Shown here in pieces: positions 17,808 to 27,023 of a DNA stretch of 64,000 nucleotides (the stretch's first letter is position 1; each line of letters starts with the position of its first letter). A model generated the notes under the pieces. It was not told the DNA's origin and made no database searches. It saw nothing but the letters and a program-made list of their open reading frames with translations. The position numbers and the translations under genes are program-made. The DNA comes from a virus: the IMG/VR virus record IMGVR_UViG_3300013126_000010, positions 62,001 to 126,000 of that record. One strand, given 5' to 3'.

Positions 17808-18358
17808 TATTTTCTACCTCTGAATCCAGTAGGAAATCTAGAAGTATCTAATGGAAACCAAGTATCAAACCATTCTTTTGTACCGGGTTTGATGTTATTC
17901 TCTTTCACATACTCAGCATTGGCAGCAGCTTTATTATTTATATGTTCCAATGTTACCGGAGTAAATGTATTAGAACCATTACCAATACCTGCTAGTTTGG
18001 CTATGTGATTAATTTCTTCTGAAACAGAATCAGTAAGTGGGCTAGATGGGGAATCCGGTGAATTATCTTTTTCCAATTTGTCGGATTCTTGTTGATATAG
18101 TTGGTTACATATATCACTTAAATCTTCTGGAGACAATTTTTCTGGCAGTTGGTCAAGATCGTATACATCTTTGTATACATCATAGGCACGTTTAACTACT
18201 GGTACTAATAATGCCTTATTAATAGGCAAATTGTACTTGTGATGGTTTTCTATTTTTTGAACTATCGGATAGAAAACTTCTTTATAGAATGTTGTATCAT
18301 TATTGATAAACTGTAGCAAGTCATCAACAATATCAAAATCAATGTCATTTTTATGCAT
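17807..18358 (-). CDS. hypothetical late protein
   Basis: 183 residues. Acidic helical first half, a Ser/Pro linker at 98-112, and a Trp/Phe-rich C-terminus (EWFDTWFPLDTSRFPTGF). The ATG follows a hairpin whose 3' arm supplies the GAGG Shine-Dalgarno and whose loop holds a late-promoter-like GATAAAT. It is the first gene of the virion-like block. Confidence 0.65.
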   Translation of the reverse strand: MHKNDIDFDIVDDLLQFINNDTTFYKEVFYPIVQKIENHHKYNLPINKALLVPVVKRAYDVYKDVYDLDQLPEKLSPEDLSDICNQLYQQESDKLEKDNSPDSPSSPLTDSVSEEINHIAKLAGIGNGSNTFTPVTLEHINNKAAANAEYVKENNIKPGTKEWFDTWFPLDTSRFPTGFRGRK

Positions 18359-18363
18359 AAAAA

Positions 18364-18398
18364 ATCCTCATATTATATTTATCATAATATGAGGATTG
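18364..18398 (-). terminator. clpA terminator containing a late-promoter motif in its loop
   Basis: A perfect 14-bp stem (AATCCTCATATTAT with its complement), a 7-nt loop GATAAAT, and six T residues on the minus strand: a textbook intrinsic terminator for the clpA transcript. The loop plus the next base is GATAAATA (18377-18384), matching late-promoter-like sites elsewhere, and the ATG of the next gene follows the T-run directly. Confidence 0.8.
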
Positions 18399-18433
18399 TA
18401 GTTATATACTCAATACTTAGTATTTCATGAGTA

Positions 18434-20731
18434 TCATTTTGATAAGTCTTCTTTGGTAGTGTCTGAATCTACCGTTGTCACTGCACGTTGTTGTTTAGCT
18501 TTGGCATCCAATATTAACCCATCATTACCGACTTTAATAGTCAATGTCCCACCATTTTTTAAATTACCAAATAATAGTAGTTTTGCTAATGGGCGTTTGA
18601 TATGTTTATCGATGATTCTGTTTAATGGTCTAGCACCCATTTTTGGATCAAACCCATTTTCTACCAACCAATCAATTGCATCATCACTGATTTTGAATTT
18701 AACTGATTTTGCTGTTAGTTGTGTTTTAACATCGACCAAGAATTTACCAACAACTTTGATCATTGTTTCTTTGGACAATTTATTAAAGGTGATAATACCA
18801 TCCAATCTGTTTCTGAACTCAGGTGATAGGAACTTATTGATTTCCTTGTTGTCTAATGTTTTTTCAAGAGAACCAAATCCTATGCTATTGCGTTCAGAGT
18901 CAGCTGCACCAGCATTGGTAGTCATAATAATTACCGAATTTCGGCAATCAGCAACTTTGCCATTTGAACCAGTAATAGTACCGTAATCCAGCATCTGCAG
19001 GCAAATTTGCATAACATCAGGGTGTGCTTTTTCAATTTCGTCTAATAATAGTACACAATTGGGGTTTTCTTGTACACTAGTGATTAGTTGACCAGCATTA
19101 TCATCGAAACCAACATATCCTGGTGGGCTACCAATCAACTTTGCAACAGAATGTTTCTCTTGATATTCACTCATATCAAATCGAATAAGTTTAACTCCCA
19201 GCAGTGTTGCTAATTGTTTTGATAATTCCGTTTTACCACACCCGGTTGGACCAATAAACACAAATGAACCAATGGGTTTTGATTCATCTTTTAGACCTGC
19301 TCTACTAACCATAATCTTATCAGCAACTTCAGTAATTGCTTCATCTTGACCATATATGGTTGATCTAAGATTACTTTCCAAGTTTTCCATTACGGTACTT
19401 TCCTGTTCAGCAATTTGATCTACTGGCATATTGATCATTTTTGCCAATTCAAATTGTACGGAATGTTCATTTACGATTTTTTTACTGTCAACCATAAGGT
19501 TAAATCGTGAACATGCACAATCAATCAAGTCAATGGCTTTATCTGGTAGTTTTTTATCAGTCTGATATTTTACCGACAGTTGTACTGCTGCTTTGATAGC
19601 TTCATCACGGATTTTTACTTTATGATGTTGTTCATAATATTTTTTCAATCCCTTTAAAATATCAATTGAGTCAGAAATTGATGGTTCGTCAACAGTAATA
19701 CGTTGAAAACGGCGCATTAATGCCCGATCTTTTTCGAAATGTTTTCGATATTCTTCCCAGGTGGTTGATGCAACAACTTTTACATTCCCCCTGCTTAATG
19801 CAGGTTTCATCATGTTTGCTAAATCATTTGCACTATTATTACCTGAACCTGCCCCATTCATCATATGTGCTTCATCGATAAACATGATAGCTTTTGGTTT
19901 ATTTGATAATGCTTTTAATACCAGTTTGAACCGTTCTTCGAAGTCACCACGATATTTGCTACCTGCAAGCATTGCTGTGATATCTAAACTATAAACAACA
20001 TAGTCTTTTAAAAATTCTGGTACATCACCGTTGACGATCTTAAATGCAAGACCTTCGATAACTGCAGTTTTGCCTACACCCGGTGCACCAACTAAAATGG
20101 CATTAGATTTAGACCGTCTGCCCAAAGTTAGTGCCAGTTGTTCCAATTCATCTGATCGACCAATTACTGGATCAATCTTGCCAGTTTTTACCTCATCATT
20201 CAGGTTTACAGTGAATGCTTTCAATGCACGGGATGCTTGCGAATCTCTTGATTTACCAGATGAGCTGTTATCAGCTGTATCTGATTCATCATCATCTGCA
20301 GTAGATGCTGATGTATAATCGATAAATTTATCTTTATCAACACCGGCTTTTTGGATGAAATACAATGCATGTGAATGTTTTTCACTAAAAATGGCAATGA
20401 ATGCATCACGCACCTCAATCAATTGTCTACCATTAAACAAAACTTGAGTGAATGCTCGATTTAATACTCGTTCAATTGCTTGGGTTTTTTTGGGCTTCAC
20501 TACACTGCTATTGGTTTTGATATCATTCATTGCTGTATTAATATGTGTTTCCACGTCATTTTGCAATGATTTGACATTGGTTCCGAAACCTTTTAGTTGT
20601 TCAGCCAATTCGTCATGTTGCAGCATTATGAATAACAAATGCTCAACCGTTAGATATTCATGTTTTAGTTGGATTGCAAGATTGATCGAATCTTCAAAAA
20701 TTGATTGAAGACTTTTACTAGGTTCTACCAT
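18434..20731 (-). CDS. clpA: ClpA-like AAA+ unfoldase
   Basis: 765 residues (E. coli ClpA 758). An N-terminal Clp-repeat domain (residues 8-140, LKHEYLTVEHLLFIML) is followed by D1 with Walker A GAPGVGKTAVIEG and Walker B MFIDEAHMM. D2 has Walker A GPTGCGKTELSKQ, Walker B LLLDEIEKAH and sensor FRNRLDGIITF. There is no long ClpB middle domain, so it is a ClpA/ClpC-type unfoldase that would feed ClpP, which this phage also encodes (44270-44863). No perfect IGF/IGL loop is obvious, though IGFGSLEKT lies in the right region. It has a sigma70 promoter of its own and a terminator. Confidence 0.93.
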   Translation of the reverse strand: MVEPSKSLQSIFEDSINLAIQLKHEYLTVEHLLFIMLQHDELAEQLKGFGTNVKSLQNDVETHINTAMNDIKTNSSVVKPKKTQAIERVLNRAFTQVLFNGRQLIEVRDAFIAIFSEKHSHALYFIQKAGVDKDKFIDYTSASTADDDESDTADNSSSGKSRDSQASRALKAFTVNLNDEVKTGKIDPVIGRSDELEQLALTLGRRSKSNAILVGAPGVGKTAVIEGLAFKIVNGDVPEFLKDYVVYSLDITAMLAGSKYRGDFEERFKLVLKALSNKPKAIMFIDEAHMMNGAGSGNNSANDLANMMKPALSRGNVKVVASTTWEEYRKHFEKDRALMRRFQRITVDEPSISDSIDILKGLKKYYEQHHKVKIRDEAIKAAVQLSVKYQTDKKLPDKAIDLIDCACSRFNLMVDSKKIVNEHSVQFELAKMINMPVDQIAEQESTVMENLESNLRSTIYGQDEAITEVADKIMVSRAGLKDESKPIGSFVFIGPTGCGKTELSKQLATLLGVKLIRFDMSEYQEKHSVAKLIGSPPGYVGFDDNAGQLITSVQENPNCVLLLDEIEKAHPDVMQICLQMLDYGTITGSNGKVADCRNSVIIMTTNAGAADSERNSIGFGSLEKTLDNKEINKFLSPEFRNRLDGIITFNKLSKETMIKVVGKFLVDVKTQLTAKSVKFKISDDAIDWLVENGFDPKMGARPLNRIIDKHIKRPLAKLLLFGNLKNGGTLTIKVGNDGLILDAKAKQQRAVTTVDSDTTKEDLSK

Positions 20732-20760
20732 TTTGTTACCTCGTTGTTGATAATAATCTT

Positions 20761-20789
20761 ATTGTAGCACACTATGATGATAATGTAAA
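20761..20789 (-). promoter_or_regulatory. sigma70-type promoter for clpA
   Basis: On the minus strand TTTACA, exactly 17 nt, TACAAT. The gene has a GAGGT Shine-Dalgarno. The -35 overlaps the hairpin of the preceding terminator. Confidence 0.75.
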
Positions 20790-20808
20790 GGGGCATTTTG
20801 CCCCTTTT
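20787..20808. terminator. rho-independent terminator
   Basis: AAAGGGGC and GCCCCTTT around ATTTT, flanked by A/T runs on both sides. It ends the metallophosphatase transcript immediately before the clpA promoter. Confidence 0.85.
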
Positions 20809-22326
20809 TTATCTACGCCATTTACCTTCTTTTATAAGGATCATTTGTCGTTTTCCATTAGGGTGAATAATGCAGTGTCCATGATGCCAAGATGATGGAC
20901 TCTTTTTATTGTATTCCATTTTACTTATACAGCTATGACCTACACTATATGCACCTTCAATAATCGCTGGTACATGAGTGTGCCCAGTTATAACCTTTAA
21001 GCCAAGTCTTGCAAATTGCGCAGTAGAACCCTTGGAACCATTTAATCCATGATCCCCATGCATTGATAATTCTATATCATGAAGTTTAAATGATTCTGCA
21101 TTTTTTAAGAATCTAATATTGTCATAATCGTAATATTCTCTACTCCATAATTCAAATAGGGACATTGATTCTTTTTTTTGTTTTATATGATACCCAATCA
21201 ATCTACTTAGATCGTGATATATACAATAATTAGTTAAATCTTTATTAATTGCATCAGCAGATGAAATCCATTTGTCTAAATGCCCATTATGATTTGATTC
21301 AACGATAATACTGGTACAATCACTTGGTGTAGTATCTATTAAATATTCTATAGTTGTCTTTAATTCTTTTTCAACATCATTGTCACCATTAACTAGTTTT
21401 GCAAATTGAAGAACAATATCAGTTTTATGATGATGTGATGCTGAATAAAAATCCAGAACATCATGTCTAATTAAATATTCTGGTCTTAATGTATTTACCA
21501 TACTATCAGTATTATAATATGTGGCTGCTGCAACAGATTGGTCAATAAATTTAACGTGTTCATCCCCAATAACAATACCAGATACTTTATTACATGAAGA
21601 AATTGATTTCATGAAGTAATACTTATCGACATCATAAAAACCACCATCATTATCACAATTTAGAACTCTAACATGAAATGATTCTATTGATGGATCTTCC
21701 TCTACTACCAATGCTGCAAATGAATGATTAAAGGTAGCACGTTCTCCTTGTTTTGATTTTGTATATACAGGATAAGATACACACCCAGTAGTATATAATG
21801 CACATGGTGTATCTATTTGATTTCTTGCCACCATTGCCATTCTAATTTGTGGTGATGGTATTATATGTGATATACCTTTAGTTGAGTCGTTCCATCCAGC
21901 AAAAGGGTTAGTAACTGTTGGTGATATTTTCATACCAGCTAACAGTTTTAATGCTTGCAGCAAGTGTACTGTGTTTGAATAAAAATATGGTTCTAGATTT
22001 GAATCCCATGCTACATTTTTTATATTTAATTCAGGGACAGTATATTTTAATGGTATTATTAATAAATCAGCATCATTATGCTCACAATACGTATGCAATG
22101 ATTCCACGAATTGTGTATTAGTATCAGCATTATTAATACATGTAGTAATAACCCATGTATTAACTTTCTTTTTACTTACATATTGCGGGATAATACCTTC
22201 TTCGATAAATTCATAGAAATTACTATGGCAATTTTTACATTTATAACGCTGACGATTTCTCCCACCTATTGGTGTTGGACCTTTTTTTATTACATGTTTA
22301 CTGCCGCAGTTTCCACATCTAGCCAT
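20809..22326 (-). CDS. zinc-ribbon metallophosphatase
   Basis: 505 residues. Residues 1-40 are a zinc ribbon like those of insertion-sequence and transcription proteins (CGNCGS...CKNCHS). The remainder carries calcineurin-like phosphoesterase elements: GDEHVKFID, an Asn-His centre VESNHNGHLDKW, MHGDHGLNGS, and the terminal ITGHTHVPAI with GHxH. The combination recalls phage proteins such as T5 A1, implicated in host DNA degradation, but that parallel is from memory and uncertain. It overlaps dnaJ by 8 nt and is followed by a terminator. Confidence 0.75.
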   Translation of the reverse strand: MARCGNCGSKHVIKKGPTPIGGRNRQRYKCKNCHSNFYEFIEEGIIPQYVSKKKVNTWVITTCINNADTNTQFVESLHTYCEHNDADLLIIPLKYTVPELNIKNVAWDSNLEPYFYSNTVHLLQALKLLAGMKISPTVTNPFAGWNDSTKGISHIIPSPQIRMAMVARNQIDTPCALYTTGCVSYPVYTKSKQGERATFNHSFAALVVEEDPSIESFHVRVLNCDNDGGFYDVDKYYFMKSISSCNKVSGIVIGDEHVKFIDQSVAAATYYNTDSMVNTLRPEYLIRHDVLDFYSASHHHKTDIVLQFAKLVNGDNDVEKELKTTIEYLIDTTPSDCTSIIVESNHNGHLDKWISSADAINKDLTNYCIYHDLSRLIGYHIKQKKESMSLFELWSREYYDYDNIRFLKNAESFKLHDIELSMHGDHGLNGSKGSTAQFARLGLKVITGHTHVPAIIEGAYSVGHSCISKMEYNKKSPSSWHHGHCIIHPNGKRQMILIKEGKWRR

Positions 22327-23095
22327 ATATTTGCTCGTGTATGTTGGTTAATGTTCTGACAATTTCTTGATCAGTTATTTTTGGGATATCAACATTGATT
22401 GTTATTATTAAATTTCCAGCTGTGTTCTTATTAATATTAATAAATCCGATTCCAGTGAACGTTATTTCATTCTTTTCTGGTAATCCTGGTGGGATAGCAA
22501 CCGTTAATACATTACCATCTATATTTTTTATTGCTTTGGTAGCTCCAATCATAGCTTCAAATACAGAAATGTCAATAGTGGTATGCAGGTCATCCCCGGA
22601 TCTCCAGAATGATTCATGCTCTTCCAGTATAAATGTAACATGCAAATCACCTCTATCAATATTGCTGATTGAATTATCACCTAAACCATGATAACAAATT
22701 AATTGATTATTTCTAACCCCGGCAGGAACAAATAGTTCCACCAATTGAATAGTACCATTTAACAATTCATAACGTGTATCAATGTTACCACCATTATAGC
22801 TAATTTCAAGTGAAAGTGGTACTAAAATTGCCAAATCTTTATTGGTTTCGGTTGAATCATATCCCAAATCATCAAAATAATCGTCCGATATCGTCCAATT
22901 AAATTCAATTTCGTCTTCGGTATCTGGAGTGGTTAAATTATAAATTATGTTTGTGTATGCGCGTTTTATTTTGGAAAAGTGTTCAGCATTACCACCACGA
23001 TCAGGATGATGCTTCATTGCCATTTTTCTATAAGCTCGTTTTACATCATCAATCGAGGTGGTATACTGTATCCCAAGTACTGAATAGTTATCCAT
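22319..23095 (-). CDS. dnaJ: DnaJ/CbpA-like co-chaperone
   Basis: 258 residues. The J domain (1-60) has the HPD motif in MKHHPDRGGNAEHFSKI. The zinc-finger domain of full DnaJ is absent. The C-terminal peptide-binding domains are recognisable (VPAGVRNNQLICYHGLGD, DLHVTFILEEHESFWR, IPPGLPEKNEITFTGIG), so this is a CbpA-like class II J protein. It would stimulate host DnaK. It is encoded with GroES-like, ClpA and ClpP proteins, forming a proteostasis set. Confidence 0.93.
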   Translation of the reverse strand: MDNYSVLGIQYTTSIDDVKRAYRKMAMKHHPDRGGNAEHFSKIKRAYTNIIYNLTTPDTEDEIEFNWTISDDYFDDLGYDSTETNKDLAILVPLSLEISYNGGNIDTRYELLNGTIQLVELFVPAGVRNNQLICYHGLGDNSISNIDRGDLHVTFILEEHESFWRSGDDLHTTIDISVFEAMIGATKAIKNIDGNVLTVAIPPGLPEKNEITFTGIGFININKNTAGNLIITINVDIPKITDQEIVRTLTNIHEQIYG

Positions 23096-23133
23096 GTTTA
23101 TGATATGATTGTGTGCTTATTGCACAGTTATGG

Positions 23134-23871
23134 TTATTTGGTGGTTCTTAATACTAATGCTTTATTGCTGTTTTCAAATATAAAGTTTTCACCAATCTTT
23201 GATATATTGAATTCTCCAATATATTTAGAAAGGAACATAATCTCACCTATATCTTTTGACTCGAACATTGGTTTTTCTGTTTGATTGGAATACACATCTA
23301 TTTTATTACCAAATTCTATTATTTTCATTTTTAGTGGTTCTGCGAATCTTTTTTTGAATATTAGATTATCATCATCTATATGAATACTTTCTAGATAACT
23401 TCTATGAAAAAAGTTAGAAAAGTTGTTCAAATGCTCAGAATTCTTACGTGACTCATATTCTTCTTTTGAAACAGGGACATTTTCTGTTAATGATTCATCA
23501 GATGCCGGTATGCTGTGAAATGATTTATAATATCTAAATTTAAACTCTTTTAAGTTAGTTAATAGTTTAATACCATTTAACAATTCCATTATTTGAGATG
23601 GTATTCTTCTAGTACGTTGTATTTCTACGAATACTTTATATTTACCGTCATTTAGTTCCCCTGGTGTAAAGTCAGAATCCAGTACGAAATCATATCCACG
23701 TTCTATAAAGTTAACTAAATCTTTTGATGCTTCTAAACTATCGATAGTAAATGATAACACGCAAATATCTGCATCTGTTCCCATTTTAGATGTATAACTA
23801 TCTATTTCAAAAATATTGTCAACAAGATCTTCCAGATCATTTGCAAGTAATTCTTCATTAAGCTGGGACAT
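23134..23871 (-). CDS. hypothetical protein
   Basis: 245 residues, acidic N-terminus and mixed alpha/beta throughout, no motif. It overlaps the 193-residue neighbour by 14 nt. It may be a conserved virion or assembly protein of T4-like phages, but this is not shown by sequence. Confidence 0.65.
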   Translation of the reverse strand: MSQLNEELLANDLEDLVDNIFEIDSYTSKMGTDADICVLSFTIDSLEASKDLVNFIERGYDFVLDSDFTPGELNDGKYKVFVEIQRTRRIPSQIMELLNGIKLLTNLKEFKFRYYKSFHSIPASDESLTENVPVSKEEYESRKNSEHLNNFSNFFHRSYLESIHIDDDNLIFKKRFAEPLKMKIIEFGNKIDVYSNQTEKPMFESKDIGEIMFLSKYIGEFNISKIGENFIFENSNKALVLRTTK

Positions 23872-24439
23872 TTGATCCTCCAGTTAAATCAGCTGGCATT
23901 CCTACTCCTGGTGCAGGTGTTCCTGGCATTGGTTGCATTTGTGTTTGCATTGCATCTGCCTGTTGAGCTGCTGATGCGTCCACCCGTGAGTTTCTACCAA
24001 CCCCCATTTTATGTTTCATCATTGCCATGTAACCTTCATACATATCTGATATTAATTCTTTTGGTAATATGAAATGAACTACCCATACTTCTTTTCTATC
24101 TAACCTGGGTTTTTTTGTTCCTGGTCTAAAATCTTCTTCTGATTTTACCTTTCTAGGTTCAATCATATGAGTTTTTTCATATTTTATTTTGCATCCATAA
24201 TCTAGTAATCTTTTTGCACCCATTGGGTCAGGCATTTTGTTACGTGGCCACATAAAGGCTACTTTAATCCAATGCCTTTTCACTTCAGGTCCATAAACAA
24301 GTTCGCCATCAATCCAATTTTCGTACACGTATAAATCCATTTCATCTAATACTCGTTCAATATCCTTGAGAACAGACAAACTAGAGTTTGATGAATATAT
24401 TGTGTTAATATTTTGTATGATATCCAATTGATCGATCAT
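23858..24439 (-). CDS. hypothetical protein with Gln/Met/Pro-rich tail
   Basis: 193 residues. The first 140 are compact with many Trp/Tyr (YENWIDGELVYGPEV, KEVWVVHFILPKEL). Residues 150-193 are a Gln/Met/Pro/Gly tail. A late-promoter-like GATAAATA lies 31 nt upstream of the start, consistent with a structural gene. Function not recognised. Confidence 0.65.
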   Translation of the reverse strand: MIDQLDIIQNINTIYSSNSSLSVLKDIERVLDEMDLYVYENWIDGELVYGPEVKRHWIKVAFMWPRNKMPDPMGAKRLLDYGCKIKYEKTHMIEPRKVKSEEDFRPGTKKPRLDRKEVWVVHFILPKELISDMYEGYMAMMKHKMGVGRNSRVDASAAQQADAMQTQMQPMPGTPAPGVGMPADLTGGSNVPA

Positions 24440-24469
24440 TGATAAAATCCATGTTTTTAAATGTATAAG

Positions 24470-24477
24470 TATTTATC
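24470..24477 (-). promoter_or_regulatory. late-promoter-like GATAAATA
   Basis: GATAAATA followed by CTTATAC on the minus strand, 31 nt upstream of the 193-residue gene. It matches the recurrent motif seen before virion-like and homing-endonuclease genes. Confidence 0.5.
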
Positions 24478-24514
24478 TTAATAAATAAATTATATATACA
24501 TCGGAGAATATATA

Positions 24515-25240
24515 ATGGCAAGACAACGAACAGAAAAAAAGTTAACAACAGAAAAAGTGATAAAACCTAAATTTATGGAGGAACGCACACAAAACATAAC
24601 ACCGTTAGTCCCATTAAACCCATTACAGGCACAATATATTAAATTCGTGCAAGAAAAAAGGCTGGTGATTGCGACTGGTTATCCAGGTACCAGTAAAACG
24701 TATATTCCTACTGTTATTGCATGTGATTTATGGCGCAAAGGTGAAATAGATCAGATATTTTTAACTAGACCAAATATATCACAATCAAAAAGTCTAGGTT
24801 TTTTTAGTGGTTCACTAGTTGAAAAAATGATGAACTGGTTGTTACCTGTTTTAGATATTATGTATAAACGATTAGGACGAAATGTAGTAGAAATAGCTAT
24901 AAAGAATGGTGATATAGCATTCATACCATTGGAGACCATAAAAGGTATGTCATTTGGACAGAGAACTTTTGTTATATGTGATGAGGCCGAGGATTTAACA
25001 GTTGCCGAAGCGAAAGCGGTAGTCACCAGACAAGGGGGTGGTACCATGATATTGGCTGGTGACTTGGAACAATCTGCACTGGATGAAAAATCTGGGTTAT
25101 TATTTTTGAAAAATATAGTTGAAAAAACCCCAGAATTGGAGAAATTCACAGGGTTTGTAGATTTTAATAGACCATCTGATATCGTTCGTTCAGCAGAATG
25201 TAAAGCATGGATATTGGCACTTAAAAATCATAAATGCTAG
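24515..25240 (+). CDS. phoH: PhoH-like ATPase
   Basis: 241 residues. Walker A is GYPGTSKTYIP, Walker B FVICDEAEDLT, with the downstream GGGTMILAGDLEQS loop typical of PhoH. A GGAG Shine-Dalgarno supports the start. PhoH is frequent in marine T4-like phages and is linked in bacteria to phosphate stress and RNA metabolism, although its phage role is unproven. It is one of few plus-strand genes and is convergent with the clamp loader, with a shared hairpin terminator. Confidence 0.92.
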   Translation: MARQRTEKKLTTEKVIKPKFMEERTQNITPLVPLNPLQAQYIKFVQEKRLVIATGYPGTSKTYIPTVIACDLWRKGEIDQIFLTRPNISQSKSLGFFSGSLVEKMMNWLLPVLDIMYKRLGRNVVEIAIKNGDIAFIPLETIKGMSFGQRTFVICDEAEDLTVAEAKAVVTRQGGGTMILAGDLEQSALDEKSGLLFLKNIVEKTPELEKFTGFVDFNRPSDIVRSAECKAWILALKNHKC

Positions 25241-25245
25241 TTAAC

Positions 25246-25267
25246 TAGCCCTTGTAATAGAGGGCTA
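25246..25267. terminator. bidirectional terminator between phoH and clamp loader
   Basis: TAGCCCT and AGGGCTA form a 7-bp stem around an 8-nt loop in the 27-base gap between two convergent genes. Confidence 0.65.
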
Positions 25268-26197
25268 TTACTTTAACGCTGCTGCAATCCTAATCAATGT
25301 AGCAGATAAGTTTATTTCTGGGTCAGAAATCATAGTATGTTCAACTAATCCACGTTTTACTTCTAGTATAATCTTTTCTTGGATATCTATATTATCAGTA
25401 AGTATATCCAAGTTGGTATAAATCCATTTAAATATGTCTTCCATATCTTCTGGTCTAGCTTTTTCACACAGTAATAATCTTGCTTCTCGAATTTTACCTT
25501 CTTTGAATAATTCAACCATTTCTATTTTATAGTCTGCAGTTGTGCTATCACCAGTATCAGGGATTAATAGTTGATTATTTACTGTATTATACTGTAATAA
25601 ATTAATACATTTTCTAAGATCTGGATATGTTGCCTTTACATAGGTATCTAACGTATCTAATTCAAACTCAATTCCTTCGGTAGCTAGAATGGTTGCTGCT
25701 CTAATTGAATATTCAACTTTATCAAGTTTTTCAATATGAAATCCCTGACATCTTGAGTGAATTGCTGGTATTATTCTATTAGGATAGTTAGCAGTTAGTA
25801 TAAACCTAGAAGTTATATGATATTCTTCTAATAATCCTCGTAATGCAGCCTGTGCGTTAACACTTAAATAATCGGCCTCATCCAAAAATACCACTCTCTT
25901 TTCACCAAATGGCATTAATTCTACAAATTTTACTATAGTATCCCTGATATCATCGATAGAATTAGTTCTAGATGCATTAATTTCCAACACATCATATTCA
26001 TGAATACCAATTTCATTAATTAACAATTTCGCAAGCGTGGTTTTTCCGACGCCAGGGCTACCACTGAACAAACAATGTGGTATTTCTTTATCATTAATCC
26101 ATCGTTGAACTTTTAATTTTTGTTCAGTGTCTTTAAATACATAATCATCTACTGAAGCTGGTCGGTATTTTTCAACCCAGAGTGTTTTTTCAATCAT
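25268..26197 (-). CDS. 44: clamp loader large subunit, T4 gp44-like
   Basis: 309 residues (T4 gp44: 319). AAA+ ATPase loading the gp45 clamp. Walker A is GSPGVGKTTLAKLL, Walker B VVFLDEADYLS, arginine-finger SRC lies in AIHSRCQGF, and the N-terminal signature is LWVEKYRPASVDDYV. A small-subunit gp62 homologue is not next to it, unlike T4, and none was recognised in the window. It is driven by its own sigma70 promoter. Confidence 0.95.
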   Translation of the reverse strand: MIEKTLWVEKYRPASVDDYVFKDTEQKLKVQRWINDKEIPHCLFSGSPGVGKTTLAKLLINEIGIHEYDVLEINASRTNSIDDIRDTIVKFVELMPFGEKRVVFLDEADYLSVNAQAALRGLLEEYHITSRFILTANYPNRIIPAIHSRCQGFHIEKLDKVEYSIRAATILATEGIEFELDTLDTYVKATYPDLRKCINLLQYNTVNNQLLIPDTGDSTTADYKIEMVELFKEGKIREARLLLCEKARPEDMEDIFKWIYTNLDILTDNIDIQEKIILEVKRGLVEHTMISDPEINLSATLIRIAAALK

Positions 26198-26223
26198 TGT
26201 TTTGTTAAACTTGTAAATTAAAC

Positions 26224-26252
26224 ATTATAGGACTATACTGGACAATTTGCAA
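26224..26252 (-). promoter_or_regulatory. sigma70-type promoter for clamp loader
   Basis: TTGCAA, 17 nt, TATAAT on the minus strand, between the terminator of the mazG operon and the clamp-loader gene. The -10 is perfect. Confidence 0.75.
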
Positions 26253-26254
26253 CA

Positions 26255-26280
26255 TAAAAAAGGGGCCAATGCCCCTTAAA
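26255..26280 (-). terminator. terminator of the mazG operon
   Basis: AAGGGGC and GCCCCTT with loop ATTG, followed on the minus strand by a T-run. It directly follows the mazG stop. Confidence 0.88.
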
Positions 26281-26691
26281 TTATAGATCACCTTCTTGTC
26301 GATGTTCACTATAGTATGGATCAAATGTTCCACCTGGATATCGTTTTTCTAGCTTTACCACATTTTCTGCTAAAACATCGTTAGGATCTAGGTTTAATGC
26401 ACGACACGCATTAATCCAGTACCAACCAATATCACCTAATTCTCGTTTCATGTGAAATATAGTGTCACTATTTAATTCCTTTCCCTGGAACAAAATTTTC
26501 TTTGGCAATTCACAAAATTCGCCTGATTCTGCTGCTAATCCAATCGCGCCAGTTAATAATAATGGGATATTCACCCCAGTATCTGCTAGTTCTCTAACTC
26601 TATTAATAAATAATTCAACATCATTAGATTCATTTGATGTAACTTCAGATACGAATGCTTTATATTTGTTTAAATCGATTTGTTTTGTCAT
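26281..26691 (-). CDS. mazG: MazG-like nucleotide pyrophosphohydrolase
   Basis: 136 residues. The MazG fold shows as AIGLAAESGEFCELPKKI and HMKRELGDIGWYWINA, giving the ExxE...ExxD metal-binding pattern, then a conserved NVVKLEKRYPGGTFD end. It hydrolyses non-canonical or regulatory NTPs and is common in aquatic T4-like phages. It overlaps the GroES-like gene by 4 nt. Confidence 0.9.
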   Translation of the reverse strand: MTKQIDLNKYKAFVSEVTSNESNDVELFINRVRELADTGVNIPLLLTGAIGLAAESGEFCELPKKILFQGKELNSDTIFHMKRELGDIGWYWINACRALNLDPNDVLAENVVKLEKRYPGGTFDPYYSEHRQEGDL

Positions 26692-27023
26692 TTTGCTATA
26701 TTATAGTCTAAAGGTTTTTCATCACTGACTAGTAAAATATCATTATTATCCACTTTACGGATATCAAATTTTGAACCATCAGCCTCTTCTATTGTCACAC
26801 CACGAGTCCATCGACCATGGTCTACATAGATCCATTGTCCAACTGAAACATCTTTTTGTTCTGGACCCACCGCATATACTTTACCCCAGCGTGGTTTAAT
26901 CCCCTCAACTTTACCATCTTGATTAGGAATGATAATACCAGTGGTGGTAAATTCTTCTTTAAATTCCATGTCAACGACAATAACATCATCGTGTATAGCT
27001 CTTAGTTTACCTTTGATTGCCAT
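26688..27023 (-). CDS. GroES-like co-chaperonin
   Basis: 111 residues. The GroES fold is seen in LRAIHDDVIVVDMEF, a TTGIIIPNQD mobile-loop region, RWGKVYAVGPEQKDVSVGQW (VxxVGxG-like turn), a roof segment, and a terminal NDILLVSDEKP strand. It would cap host GroEL, as T4 gp31 does for capsid folding. It lies between mazG and an unknown gene with short overlaps on both sides. Confidence 0.88.
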   Translation of the reverse strand: MAIKGKLRAIHDDVIVVDMEFKEEFTTTGIIIPNQDGKVEGIKPRWGKVYAVGPEQKDVSVGQWIYVDHGRWTRGVTIEEADGSKFDIRKVDNNDILLVSDEKPLDYNIAK

